A DNA stretch of 64,000 bases from Nocardia fluminea (GTDB taxonomy: Bacteria; Actinomycetota; Actinomycetes; Mycobacteriales; Mycobacteriaceae): assembly GCF_002846365.1 (NCBI RefSeq), contig NZ_PJMW01000002.1, positions 4,278,001 through 4,342,000 on the forward strand. The letters run 5' to 3'. Below, piece after piece: positions 34,540 to 42,941 of the stretch. Within the stretch, counting starts at the first letter, position 1, and each line of letters begins with the position of its first letter. The position numbers and the translations under genes were made by a program. Under the pieces are notes generated by a model that saw nothing but the letters and a program-made list of their open reading frames with translations, did not search any database and was not told where the DNA came from.

Positions 34540-34566
34540 CACACCCGACAAGGGTGTGACGTTTTC
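34540..34566 (+). terminator. Hairpin with short T-tract inside the transfer region
   Basis: CACACCC (34540-34546) pairs with GGGTGTG (34552-34558), five-base loop, followed by ACGTTTTC. It lies in the 215-base gap after paralogue 4 and may divide the operon into two transcripts. The rest of the gap has no gene; GGGAG precedes the next ATG. Confidence 0.55.
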
Positions 34567-34667
34567 TCGATCCGAGGAAGCACGATGCCCATCCCTGTCC
34601 ATGAAAGACCACCTTCTGCCTCGAACCCCGCACCGCTGTACCGCAATTGCTCCCACGGGAGCATGCG

Positions 34668-35921
34668 ATGAGCTGGGAAACCCGAGGAACGAGCTTCACC
34701 AACCCCGACTACTACCGCGAAGCCGCAGACCGCGTCGAAGCCCAACTGCGCGCCGACTTCGCCACCTACCACCAAACGCGCGAGATCGCCGCCTACGGGG
34801 AAACTCCGGCCCAGGTCGTTGAACTCAATGCTCGCGCGCACGCCATCGCCCGTCAATGGCAACAGGGTGGCACTCTCGAGCGTCAGCAGTTGTGGCGGCA
34901 ATTGACCACCGCGGTCGAGTCCTGGACTGCCAACCCCGAAACCGCACGCGTCGAGTTCGGTCGACTCCAGCAATCGTTCATCGAGGGCGGCTCCGGTATC
35001 GACCCGAACACCGTCCGCACACAACGACAAGCCGCCGAACTGACCGGGCACCTCGAGCCGGTCAACGACCACTCGGCCCAAGACAGTGCCCGGTGGCGGC
35101 CCCGCCACCTGAGCGTGGTCCCCGACGCCGGCGCCGAGGCGACGCGTTCAGGTGACGCCGCTGATCGCGCGTTAGGCGGGCGATCCGGCGAGGAACTGAG
35201 TCTGGCCGAGATCGACGCGATCATCAACAGCTCCGACGAGCTGCTCTCCGCCGAGGAAGCTTTCGGTGATCTGGACACCGGCGCGGAGGAAATCACCGCA
35301 TTGTTGCCCGCCGAGCAACGCATCGCGCCTCTCGACCGCGCCGTCACTGCCCTTTTCGACCAGCTCCCGGCACAGATCGCTGCTGTGCGCCGACTGCAAG
35401 ACCTGACCGCTCAACACATCCGGCTGGCCTCCGAGTTCGACGGAACACCCGAGGGCGGGCAGGTCCTGATCGGCCAGATGGAGCGGTTGATGGACGGTGC
35501 GCGCGAGGCCAACCGCGACGCCCTATCCGCGGGCGCTGATCCCGACGAGGTCACCGGTGCCTACCGAGCAGGGCTGTCGGGGCAGTTCTGGTCACAACAG
35601 CCCGGGGCACCCCGACTGGCGCAGCTCGACCACGTTCTGTCCGAACGTGACAGCGCGCTGGCAGAAATCGACGCACTGCGTACCCAGCTCGGCATCGCAC
35701 CCGACCCGCCACCCACGCTCGCGCTGGCAGCAGGCGCAGAGACCACCCACCATCTCAGCTCCACGGCCAGCACCGACCCACCAGAGCCAGGTGCGGTGAT
35801 CTCCGGTGCGGTCGACGCCGCCCTACCGCATGCCGACTTCGCGGCCGAGTGGTCAACCCCCGAACTCACCGGCGTCATCGACGCACCCCAGCACGAACCC
35901 GCCGTCGACCCCCAATTCTGA
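34668..35921 (+). CDS. Helical transfer protein with shared C-terminal tail
   Basis: 417 residues, soluble, mainly helical. It opens YYREAADRVEAQLRADF, has a middle acidic helix pair (LSLAEIDAIINSSDELLSAE) and a C-terminal GAVISGAVDAALPHAD tail ending VDPQF, matching the tail layout of the six-member family though the body is different. ATG 34668 has GGGAG upstream. It precedes the coupling protein by 15 bases, so it may be a coupling-protein partner. No family recognised. Confidence 0.6.
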   Translation: MSWETRGTSFTNPDYYREAADRVEAQLRADFATYHQTREIAAYGETPAQVVELNARAHAIARQWQQGGTLERQQLWRQLTTAVESWTANPETARVEFGRLQQSFIEGGSGIDPNTVRTQRQAAELTGHLEPVNDHSAQDSARWRPRHLSVVPDAGAEATRSGDAADRALGGRSGEELSLAEIDAIINSSDELLSAEEAFGDLDTGAEEITALLPAEQRIAPLDRAVTALFDQLPAQIAAVRRLQDLTAQHIRLASEFDGTPEGGQVLIGQMERLMDGAREANRDALSAGADPDEVTGAYRAGLSGQFWSQQPGAPRLAQLDHVLSERDSALAEIDALRTQLGIAPDPPPTLALAAGAETTHHLSSTASTDPPEPGAVISGAVDAALPHADFAAEWSTPELTGVIDAPQHEPAVDPQF

Positions 35922-35936
35922 AAGGACCAGGTCATC

Positions 35937-37832
35937 ATGTTTTCTCCCCGTGAAACCCGCCGTCGCACCAAATCCGGGATCGGTGAGGAAGCCAGCATGC
36001 TCCTCATTCTGTTGGCGCTGCTCGCGGTTGTGTTCGTGCTGTGGGCGGCGTTGAAGCTCGGCAGCTGGTGGGCCGGGCAGCCGATGTCATGGAATCCTTT
36101 CATCGCCTTGCTGTCGGTCGTCGCCGCAGACAATCGATGGCCCTGGCAGGCGACGCCGATCGCAGTAATTCTGCTGTGCGCGATCGGCGCGCTGGCGGTG
36201 CGCGGGGTTCAGATGTTCAGCACCGGCCGCGAGGTCGATGTGGCCGCGCGAACGATGCAACGGCCAGGCAAGATCCGCATCGCTCGCGTCGCCGACAACC
36301 TCGCCGACAACCAACGATTGCTCGCCGATGCGCCACCAGAAGTCCGAGCCAATCCCGGACCGCTGTTGGGGCGCACGGTCATCGGCGACATCGCCCTGCA
36401 CGTCCCCGCCGAGCTCGGTGTCACAGTGACGGCCGGTCAGCGCACTGGCAAGACTGTCGCGTGGGCGATCCCGGCAGTGCTCTCAGCGTGGGGGCCGTGC
36501 CTGGCCACGTCGAACAAGCCGGACTTGTACCGGCACACCGTGTATGGGCGCGAGCAGGTCGGCCGGGTGTGGGTGTGTGACCTGCAAGCGGTGACCGGGC
36601 AGGTGGTGTGCGGGTTCTGGGTGAATCTGTTCAACCAGGTCACGGGGTTACCCGCGGCGCGGAAGCTGGCCGGGTTCTTCGTGTCCGGGTCGGCCGGTTC
36701 AGCCAATGAGATCGCCAACGCGAAAACCGATGCCTACTTCGACGGCGGCGCCCAAGAGCTGTTCGCGCTGTGTGTCTTCGCCGCCGCGTGCGCGGGCGGG
36801 GACCTGCACCATGTCGCGGAATGGCTCGGCCGCGACCAGGATCCGACCCCGGCATTGATTTTGCGCCACTACGGCCACGACCGACCTGCGGCCAGGATCG
36901 TCGAATGCCAAGGCCTCTACGCCAGACAACGTGACGGCCTCTACGACATGGCGCGAAGGTTCCTTAACGTGCTTTCCGATTCCGGGTACGCGCAAATGGT
37001 CACGCCACCGGTTCGGAAACTGTTCCAGGTCAGCGAAACCACCGCCAAGCCCACGACCACGGCACCGAGCCGGGGCGGGAAAGTGTCCTCGATTCGCAAC
37101 GGCGTGGTGATCGAGTCCACCGAACAGGCACGCACCCACCTGTTGCCGGAGTTCGATCCCGTCTCGTTCGTCACCTCCAACGACACCCTGTACCCGCTGT
37201 CGATGACCGGGCCTGATGGTGCCACGCCCTTGACCGCCGCACTGGTCGGCCAAGTCCTCGAAGCCGCTCTCACCGCGGCCCGAGCCCGCCCTGACGGGCG
37301 ACTGGCGACACCGTTGCTGTGTGTGCTCGACGAAGCCGCCAACTGCGCCCGAATCAGCGAACTGCCCTCCTACTACACGTATTCGGCGGGTTGCGGGATC
37401 ATCTTGATGACCATCCTCCAGGTCCTCGAGCAAGGTGAAAACCTGTGGGGTGCCAATGGTTTGAAGACCATGATGGCCCAGTCGATCGAGGTTTACGGCG
37501 GCTCCATCGCCTCGCGCGACTATTTGGAGCATTGGTCGGCGATGGCCGGGCAACACGACGTCTCCGACCGCTCCCGCACCCACACACCCGGCGGGATCCA
37601 ACGCAGCCTGTCCTGGCGCGCAGAACCGATCCTCGATGTCGCGATGCTCGCCGCCCTGCCGAAAGACCGGGCCCTGGTCCGACTTCCCGGCCACGGCCCG
37701 GTCGTGGTCCGCAAAATTCCCTGGTTCGACAGCGAGTACGCGCCGTTGGTGCGCAAGTCGATGCAACGGTTCGAAGGTGGGCGGGTCTCCCTGGTCAAGT
37801 CGAGCCCTTCGGCAGCGGGGGGCCAGTCGTGA
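35937..37832 (+). CDS. VirD4/TraG-type coupling protein (T4CP)
   Basis: 631 residues. Two N-terminal membrane helices (~20-45 and ~70-90), Walker A TAGQRTGKTVAW at about 165-176, Walker B LLCVLDEAANC near 460, and the motor-domain strand SAGCGIILMTILQVLEQ followed by SIEVYGG. Length and motifs are those of actinobacterial VirD4/TraD-like coupling ATPases, which hand the relaxase-DNA complex and protein substrates to the channel. Its stop is overlapped by the DUF4913 gene. Confidence 0.9.
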   Translation: MFSPRETRRRTKSGIGEEASMLLILLALLAVVFVLWAALKLGSWWAGQPMSWNPFIALLSVVAADNRWPWQATPIAVILLCAIGALAVRGVQMFSTGREVDVAARTMQRPGKIRIARVADNLADNQRLLADAPPEVRANPGPLLGRTVIGDIALHVPAELGVTVTAGQRTGKTVAWAIPAVLSAWGPCLATSNKPDLYRHTVYGREQVGRVWVCDLQAVTGQVVCGFWVNLFNQVTGLPAARKLAGFFVSGSAGSANEIANAKTDAYFDGGAQELFALCVFAAACAGGDLHHVAEWLGRDQDPTPALILRHYGHDRPAARIVECQGLYARQRDGLYDMARRFLNVLSDSGYAQMVTPPVRKLFQVSETTAKPTTTAPSRGGKVSSIRNGVVIESTEQARTHLLPEFDPVSFVTSNDTLYPLSMTGPDGATPLTAALVGQVLEAALTAARARPDGRLATPLLCVLDEAANCARISELPSYYTYSAGCGIILMTILQVLEQGENLWGANGLKTMMAQSIEVYGGSIASRDYLEHWSAMAGQHDVSDRSRTHTPGGIQRSLSWRAEPILDVAMLAALPKDRALVRLPGHGPVVVRKIPWFDSEYAPLVRKSMQRFEGGRVSLVKSSPSAAGGQS

Positions 37833-38683
37833 CGGGCCCGAACGCGGCATCGACTGCCACTGCGCAGACACCGATGCCGCCGCAGTTCGGTCATTTCACC
37901 GATTTCGCGCAGGCGTGGATGTTGCCCACGATCAGTGTCCGGTTGGCGGAAGCGAACCGGGAGAACACCTTCACCTGGTGCTCGCGCTGGTGGTCTCATC
38001 GCCCGGTCGCGGTGCGGGTCGCCCATGTGCATACCGCGTTCGAGGCGATGCGCCGCTCCAAAGCCGGGTCGAGCCTGAGCACCTTCCTGCTGAGTCACTT
38101 CGACCCGCACGTCAACCTCATCCTCGACGCCGCGAACGGCCCCCTGCACCGGTGCACTCGCACCCATCACCAGGCCACATCATCGTTGCCGTTCGACCCC
38201 GTCCCGGCTGGTTGGTTCGGCGCCAAGCCCTCGGTTGTCGACGATGGTAAACCACCGAAGAAGTTCGACCACTACAGCGAGTTCGCCGAACAATGGTTGC
38301 TGCCAGTGACATCGGTGAAGATCGCCGCCAACAACCGTGAGGGCCAGTACACGTGGTGTCGGCAGTGGTGGCGCCACCAAAGCGTCGCCATCCGCTTCGC
38401 CGGGCTGCACGCCTGCTTCGAGGCCGCGGTCAACGCCGAGGACAAGATGGCGATGTCTGCCTTGTTTGTCCGCCACATCGACCCGCAGTTGCGCTACATC
38501 CTCGACGCCGCCAACGGCCCCCTGCACAGGTGCAGACCCGACCAGCACATCGATAGCCCTGGGCTCACGAGCGAGCGGGTTCCGGCGAATTGGTTCGGCG
38601 CCCCCGGATCGGCCATCCCGATCGAAGCCCTCGGCTTCGCTCCGGACTTCCGGGCCTTGGCGCAGGGCGGTGAGCCGCAGTGA
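37829..38683 (+). CDS. Tandem-duplicated DUF4913 protein
   Basis: 284 residues containing two copies of one domain (about 20-125 and 140-255). Each has an opening F.QAW/F.EQWLLP, a TWC.RWW.H / TWCRQWWRH segment, a FEA helix, DP..(N/R)YILDAANGPLHRC and an ending (P)A.WFGA. DUF4913 proteins occur beside T4CP genes in actinobacterial conjugative elements, normally with one domain. GTG 37829 is coupled to the T4CP stop. A DNA- or T4CP-associated role is inferred. Confidence 0.75.
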   Translation: MTGPNAASTATAQTPMPPQFGHFTDFAQAWMLPTISVRLAEANRENTFTWCSRWWSHRPVAVRVAHVHTAFEAMRRSKAGSSLSTFLLSHFDPHVNLILDAANGPLHRCTRTHHQATSSLPFDPVPAGWFGAKPSVVDDGKPPKKFDHYSEFAEQWLLPVTSVKIAANNREGQYTWCRQWWRHQSVAIRFAGLHACFEAAVNAEDKMAMSALFVRHIDPQLRYILDAANGPLHRCRPDQHIDSPGLTSERVPANWFGAPGSAIPIEALGFAPDFRALAQGGEPQ

Positions 38684-39540
38684 GTATGGCGAACGCGACC
38701 GCAGTCCAGAAACGGGTCCTCAAAGCACTGCAGAATCAAGCCGCTGACTCACAGAAGCTGCTGACCACCCAGCGCGCCAGCGGTATTGAGCCGACCCAAG
38801 ACGGAACGCAGAACCTCCACACGCGGGCGACGCTGCACACCGAACTCGCCGCCGCGGCCCTCGCGGGCGGAGTGCCGGCCGAGTGGGTCGATCAGGCACG
38901 CGAACGCGGCACCAAAGCAATCCGCTGGAACACCAACCTGTTCCTACGCCGCGCCGCCCCGATCGACCGCGACGCGTTGGTCGATGACCTCCGCGCCGAT
39001 ATCGACCGACTAGCCCGGTTCACCGGCATCCACGCCGCCTACACCCACATCACCGGGCGACACGACGACACCACCGCGACCGTGGACCAGACCCTCACCA
39101 CGCTCTGGCGCCGATCCGCTCAGATCGGTGTCCTACTCGGTATCGACACCGACCAAGCCCGCCAGCACTGGCCCCACCAGCAATGGATGAAGCAAGCCTC
39201 GGCATCGGCGGCCGGGCAGACCCAAGCCCAACTCACCCAACACTGGCACGCGATCGCGAACACCGACATGACCAGCTACACCGCCCAATCCATCGCTTTG
39301 GCCGCAGCAGGGATCACACCGAACCCGACGATCGCCCCACCCGAGCCGATCGCCGTACTCCACGCCCTCAGCGAACGCGATGTCGGTGCGGGTGGCCTGT
39401 TCTCCGACGCGCCAGGCGCACACATCGGTGCCGCTGTCGAGGCCACACGATCCCAGTCGGCCCACACCGACTATCACGCCGACATCACCCCACCGATGTT
39501 CAGCGACCCCCAAATCAACTATCCCGGGATCGATCCATGA
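38680..39540 (+). CDS. Transfer-operon paralogue family, member 5
   Basis: 286 residues. VLKALQNQAADSQKLL near the start, signature VPAEWVDQARERGTKAIRW at about 66-84, a DTDQARQHWPHQQWM centre, and tail GAHIGAAVEATRSQ ending YPGIDP. The GTG at 38680 overlaps the DUF4913 stop; an ATG two codons later could be used. Coupled to member 6 by a four-base overlap. Confidence 0.65.
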   Translation: MSMANATAVQKRVLKALQNQAADSQKLLTTQRASGIEPTQDGTQNLHTRATLHTELAAAALAGGVPAEWVDQARERGTKAIRWNTNLFLRRAAPIDRDALVDDLRADIDRLARFTGIHAAYTHITGRHDDTTATVDQTLTTLWRRSAQIGVLLGIDTDQARQHWPHQQWMKQASASAAGQTQAQLTQHWHAIANTDMTSYTAQSIALAAAGITPNPTIAPPEPIAVLHALSERDVGAGGLFSDAPGAHIGAAVEATRSQSAHTDYHADITPPMFSDPQINYPGIDP

Positions 39541-40448
39541 GCAGCCCCTCGGCTCGCCCGCGTCTGGTCTCCGACCTACCCGCCCCACAGGCTGAGTCGC
39601 TCACGCTGATCCATGACCTGGCTCGCCGCGCCGGTGTCGTCCGCGGACGCCAGCAGCATGCCCCCGAACTCGTTCGCCTCGACCATGACCGCAGCATCGC
39701 CGAGATCACCGCCGCCAGCAGGGGAGTGCCCGCGGTGTGGATCAACCAAGCCCGCGAATACGGCACCGCGAACAGGATGTGGCGACCGACGACGGTATTG
39801 CGCGATCCACCCAAAAATAACGTGATCCGTCGTGGGTTCGGCCGAGTCGTCGCCGACACGAACCGGCTCGTCGACATGGCCACAGTCTCGGTCATGCGCC
39901 ACCAACAACTGCAACGCGCCGGGATCGCATCAGAACCAGAACCTGCGGTGGCGCAACAGCTTCGGCGGAATATGGACGCGATCCGCACGCGCATCATCCA
40001 TACCGCCGCCGCGATCGGGATGAGCCCCGCCCAACGCGTCCGCGCTGTGACCGTGACCGATGCCCACCTCGCTGATCGTCTCGCCGCACACAGCCCGCTC
40101 GCCGTCGATGATTTGACAGCGCTCTGGCGTGACCTCGCCACTCCGGCGGTCGCGGCGAGTGTTCGTTCGTCGCTGGCCAGCCTGCGCCGCACCATCAGAC
40201 CACCAGCCGGTGACGAGCCGGGCCTGCTGATGCCGCCGACGACACAAGAACTGCTCACCCGCGCTCGCCAGCAACTCATCGACCCCACCACAGCAGATGA
40301 TCCCTCGACCACCGGGCACCGGATCGAAAACGCCGTCCACCTCGCGCTACCGGCCACGGCAACAGAACCCGACAACGACGCCGCCGAGCAACACCGACCG
40401 ACCAGCCAACTAACAGATCGCTTCCTCACGCCGGGCGCTGAATTGTGA
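39537..40448 (+). CDS. Transfer-operon paralogue family, member 6
   Basis: 303 residues, the most diverged member. It keeps the signature VPAVWINQAREYGTANRMW at about 62-80, an LRRNMDAIRTRIIHTAAAIG helix that parallels the DNMAALW/DNMGALH helices of members 3 and 4, a PPTTQELL segment and tail GHRIENAVHLALP ending TPGAEL. It closes the transfer operon. Confidence 0.65.
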   Translation: MSSPSARPRLVSDLPAPQAESLTLIHDLARRAGVVRGRQQHAPELVRLDHDRSIAEITAASRGVPAVWINQAREYGTANRMWRPTTVLRDPPKNNVIRRGFGRVVADTNRLVDMATVSVMRHQQLQRAGIASEPEPAVAQQLRRNMDAIRTRIIHTAAAIGMSPAQRVRAVTVTDAHLADRLAAHSPLAVDDLTALWRDLATPAVAASVRSSLASLRRTIRPPAGDEPGLLMPPTTQELLTRARQQLIDPTTADDPSTTGHRIENAVHLALPATATEPDNDAAEQHRPTSQLTDRFLTPGAEL

Positions 40449-40817
40449 CGACACCTCGGCTCGGTCCCCGCGACCGAACCAACCATCGCTGATCCCTCAG
40501 TGGTGGGCAGGGACATACTGCGTGCGCGTCGATCAGAGCAACCTCCCGACCACGGTGGCAGGTGTCCCCCATTCGGCTGTTCCTGAAAGCCACGAAGGAG
40601 ACCACAGCGAGAATTGGGCCGCCCAATTCACTGTGCCTGCTCTCGATAGCGCGACCGCAGACGCCAGCGTGTTCAGTGTGTCCAGCCGACGACAGTCCCG
40701 GTCTACGTTCGGATTCGCCCGAGCCAAACCAGTCCAGCACTGTTGGACTCCGCTCCCGCGGCAGCGGCTCTAGTTGTTCCGCCGGCAGGTGGCGCGATCA
40801 GGACGGGCTAGCGACGG
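40449..40817. other. Gap between converging transfer and HipA-type operons
   Basis: No supportable gene; short frames on both strands lack ribosome binding sites and family features. A weak CGGTC/GACCG stem at 40462-40476 could help termination of the transfer operon. Confidence 0.4.
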
Positions 40818-41627
40818 TTACGCCGAACGGAGGAATCGGTGGATGTCTTCAACCGCCTGCCTGGTGTTGTCGACGTCTACGATCTTGGCGACTTTGAAGA
40901 CCGGTGTGAGCATCGAATCTGAACTCATTGCATCCACGGCCTCGCCGGAGTAGAACGCTATGAAGCTGGATGCCGCGCCGGCGGCCCTCGCTGCTGTGAC
41001 TCGCGCATTGAACTCACGAGCGATGCTCTTCGAGGTATCGACGTTGACGCGATGTAGTTGCAGGCGATCCATCAAGTGGGTTCTATCTCCGTTGACCTGA
41101 TAGTCGAATTTGACCGCGTCGAGGTCGCCAGCGGCCGGGTCGTCACCCCAAGAGGCGAAGACTTCGACATCGGGCTGCGGCTCGACCTGGGCGACTCGGA
41201 GTACGGTCTCGACTCGCTGCTTCAGAAGGCGGGCCCAAGGCTCGGAGGCTGTGGGCTCGTCCGTGACGACTAGCTCTCGGAACAACTGGTCAGCGAACTC
41301 GACCGCAGTGGCATCCGATGTCGTGTGTCCTCCTGGGATCAGGCGAAATTCCCCAGGCCGCCGTTGCTGAGATCTGATCACCTGATCGGGGTTCCCCTCG
41401 ACAGTGAGCATGTGCGTGTAGTACTCCACCCAATCGGCGTAGCTGTCCTTGGTCAGACCGAACCGTCGGAGGGCCCGACCATCAATCTGGCCGGAGTCAT
41501 CCACTGCGAACAGTTTGAGCACCCATTGCCCTCGGACCTCAGCGGCGACGCCGATATTGCGTGGCTCCTTCCGACGCGAGTTGGTCGTGAATTGGATCAG
41601 GTGCCAGCCTGCGTCCAAAGTCGCCAC
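40818..41627 (-). CDS. DUF3037-like partner of a HipA-like kinase
   Basis: 269 residues, soluble. Begins LIQFTTNSRRKEPRNIGVAA, a RNIGV(A) stretch like the NVGV of DUF3037 proteins, followed by strands around VLKLFAVDD and a helical middle. DUF3037 genes are known as frequent neighbours of HipA_2-type kinases. It is four bases downstream of the kinase. The family call rests on the start motif and the neighbour and is moderate. Confidence 0.5.
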   Translation of the reverse strand: MATLDAGWHLIQFTTNSRRKEPRNIGVAAEVRGQWVLKLFAVDDSGQIDGRALRRFGLTKDSYADWVEYYTHMLTVEGNPDQVIRSQQRRPGEFRLIPGGHTTSDATAVEFADQLFRELVVTDEPTASEPWARLLKQRVETVLRVAQVEPQPDVEVFASWGDDPAAGDLDAVKFDYQVNGDRTHLMDRLQLHRVNVDTSKSIAREFNARVTAARAAGAASSFIAFYSGEAVDAMSSDSMLTPVFKVAKIVDVDNTRQAVEDIHRFLRSA

Positions 41628-41631
41628 CTCC

Positions 41632-42411
41632 TCACGACGGGAACGGGAGCTCGGCTTGGCCCCCAGGCCTCAGCGGTATCACCTTGGCGATCTTCGATGG
41701 AGAATCGATCGTCATCAGACCCTTCACCAGGGACTCTATCTCGGATTGCCGCGCCAGGAGAAGCTTCAGTAGGTGGGCCGCGTGTGTCTTGGGCACCAGC
41801 AGTCCGCGTTCGTACGCTTCGTTGAGCGCCAACTCGATCACCGGTTTCGGGATGACCCGGACACGCCTGATCCAGTACTGAACATCGGCCTCGTCAAGGT
41901 GCATTCCGCGAAAAGCGTGGCTTGTGAGACCCGTGGAAGGAGTAGGTATCGAGCCGAAGCCCTCACCCTTCCGCCCAGCCAGACTGTCTTCGTGATCGAT
42001 CAGCCACATGCCCAGACGAGGATGGAACAGAAGGTTCTCGATGTAGCGGTCGTGATTCTGGATCCAGCAGTCGAACACCACCGCCCCCGCCACTGTGGAG
42101 CTGTAGAGCGTGAGCACATCCTCGGCCTTATGGGTTGGCGGTGGTGTGATTCCCTGGTACCGGATCTGGGGTGTAGCCCATGCGATCCGCCCGTCGGCGA
42201 GGGTCGCGACTTCACCGGGAAGGACCGGGAGCCCGAGCGCGCCAGCGAGGCGAACGCCAATCAATTCATTCGCGACCATGTACGGGCAGTCGCCGTCTTG
42301 TGCTTTGACATGCATCGTGGCCTGGCCCCACCAGGAATCGTTCGTTCCCCCGTACTCGTCGGTAATCGTGTCGAAGCTGTGGATCTCGAGGCCGGGCTCG
42401 CGATATCGCAT
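41632..42411 (-). CDS. HipA-like (HipA_2) kinase family protein
   Basis: 259 residues. YMVANELIGVRLAGALGLPV resembles the N-lobe helix region of HipA_2 proteins; NHDRYIENLLF carries the catalytic-type D..(x4)..N, and WLIDHEDSLAG the metal-binding Asp. Length matches the short HipA_2 family, not full HipA. ATG 42411 has GGGGGTGAAG upstream. Family members are poorly studied Ser/Thr kinase relatives, with some toxin-like. Two bases separate it from the upstream NUDIX gene. Confidence 0.75.
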   Translation of the reverse strand: MRYREPGLEIHSFDTITDEYGGTNDSWWGQATMHVKAQDGDCPYMVANELIGVRLAGALGLPVLPGEVATLADGRIAWATPQIRYQGITPPPTHKAEDVLTLYSSTVAGAVVFDCWIQNHDRYIENLLFHPRLGMWLIDHEDSLAGRKGEGFGSIPTPSTGLTSHAFRGMHLDEADVQYWIRRVRVIPKPVIELALNEAYERGLLVPKTHAAHLLKLLLARQSEIESLVKGLMTIDSPSKIAKVIPLRPGGQAELPFPS

Positions 42412-42413
42412 CT

Positions 42414-42941
42414 TCACCCCCTTTTGCCGTTGTGAAGGTAGGCGGTGTGTCCGGTGGTGCGGGCGTGCAGCGCAGCCTGGAGCCGCTGCCAAATGTAGGC
42501 ACGAAGACGTTGGCGGGCTTGGTCTGGTGTGAAGAAGCCGAAGTCCTCGAGTTCGTCGTCGGCGATGTGAAGCGTCGAAATCGTTGCGGAAGTGAGGGTT
42601 CCGGCGTCGAAGATGAGCATGAGGGAGTCGTCCCATGGGCCGTGGGGTGCTACCCAATCGATGCAAAGCAACGACAGTGGTGTGGCGGGAAGATCCAGGC
42701 CGAGTTCTTCGGCGAGTTCGCGCCGCACAGTGGCATCGGGTGGTTCGTTGGCGTCCGACATCCCGCCAGGAAGGTCCCAGTCCGGCTTGTAGTTGGGGTT
42801 GACCAGCAGGATTCGTCCGTCGGAGTCGTGGATGAGTGCATCGGCACCGACTCGCTTGCGTGGTTGCTTGGCATTACCTTCGGCGAGGTGAGCGCGCCAG
42901 GCGTCGGGATCGCGCTGGTAGAGCGGGTCGGCGCGGTTCAT
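42414..42941 (-). CDS. NUDIX hydrolase
   Basis: 175 residues. The NUDIX box is complete at about residues 59-81: GGMSDANEPPDATVRRELAE with EELG following, matching GX5EX7REUXEEXGU. Strands ILLVNPNYKPDWDLP precede it. It removes nucleoside-linked diphosphates; substrate unknown. Overlapped by the XRE-TPR gene upstream (ATGA). Confidence 0.9.
   Translation of the reverse strand: MNRADPLYQRDPDAWRAHLAEGNAKQPRKRVGADALIHDSDGRILLVNPNYKPDWDLPGGMSDANEPPDATVRRELAEELGLDLPATPLSLLCIDWVAPHGPWDDSLMLIFDAGTLTSATISTLHIADDELEDFGFFTPDQARQRLRAYIWQRLQAALHARTTGHTAYLHNGKRG

Noticed and set aside
42000..42435. Long + strand frames opposite the HipA-like kinase
   Set aside because: The - strand has the catalytic motifs and coupled starts; the + frames have no signature.
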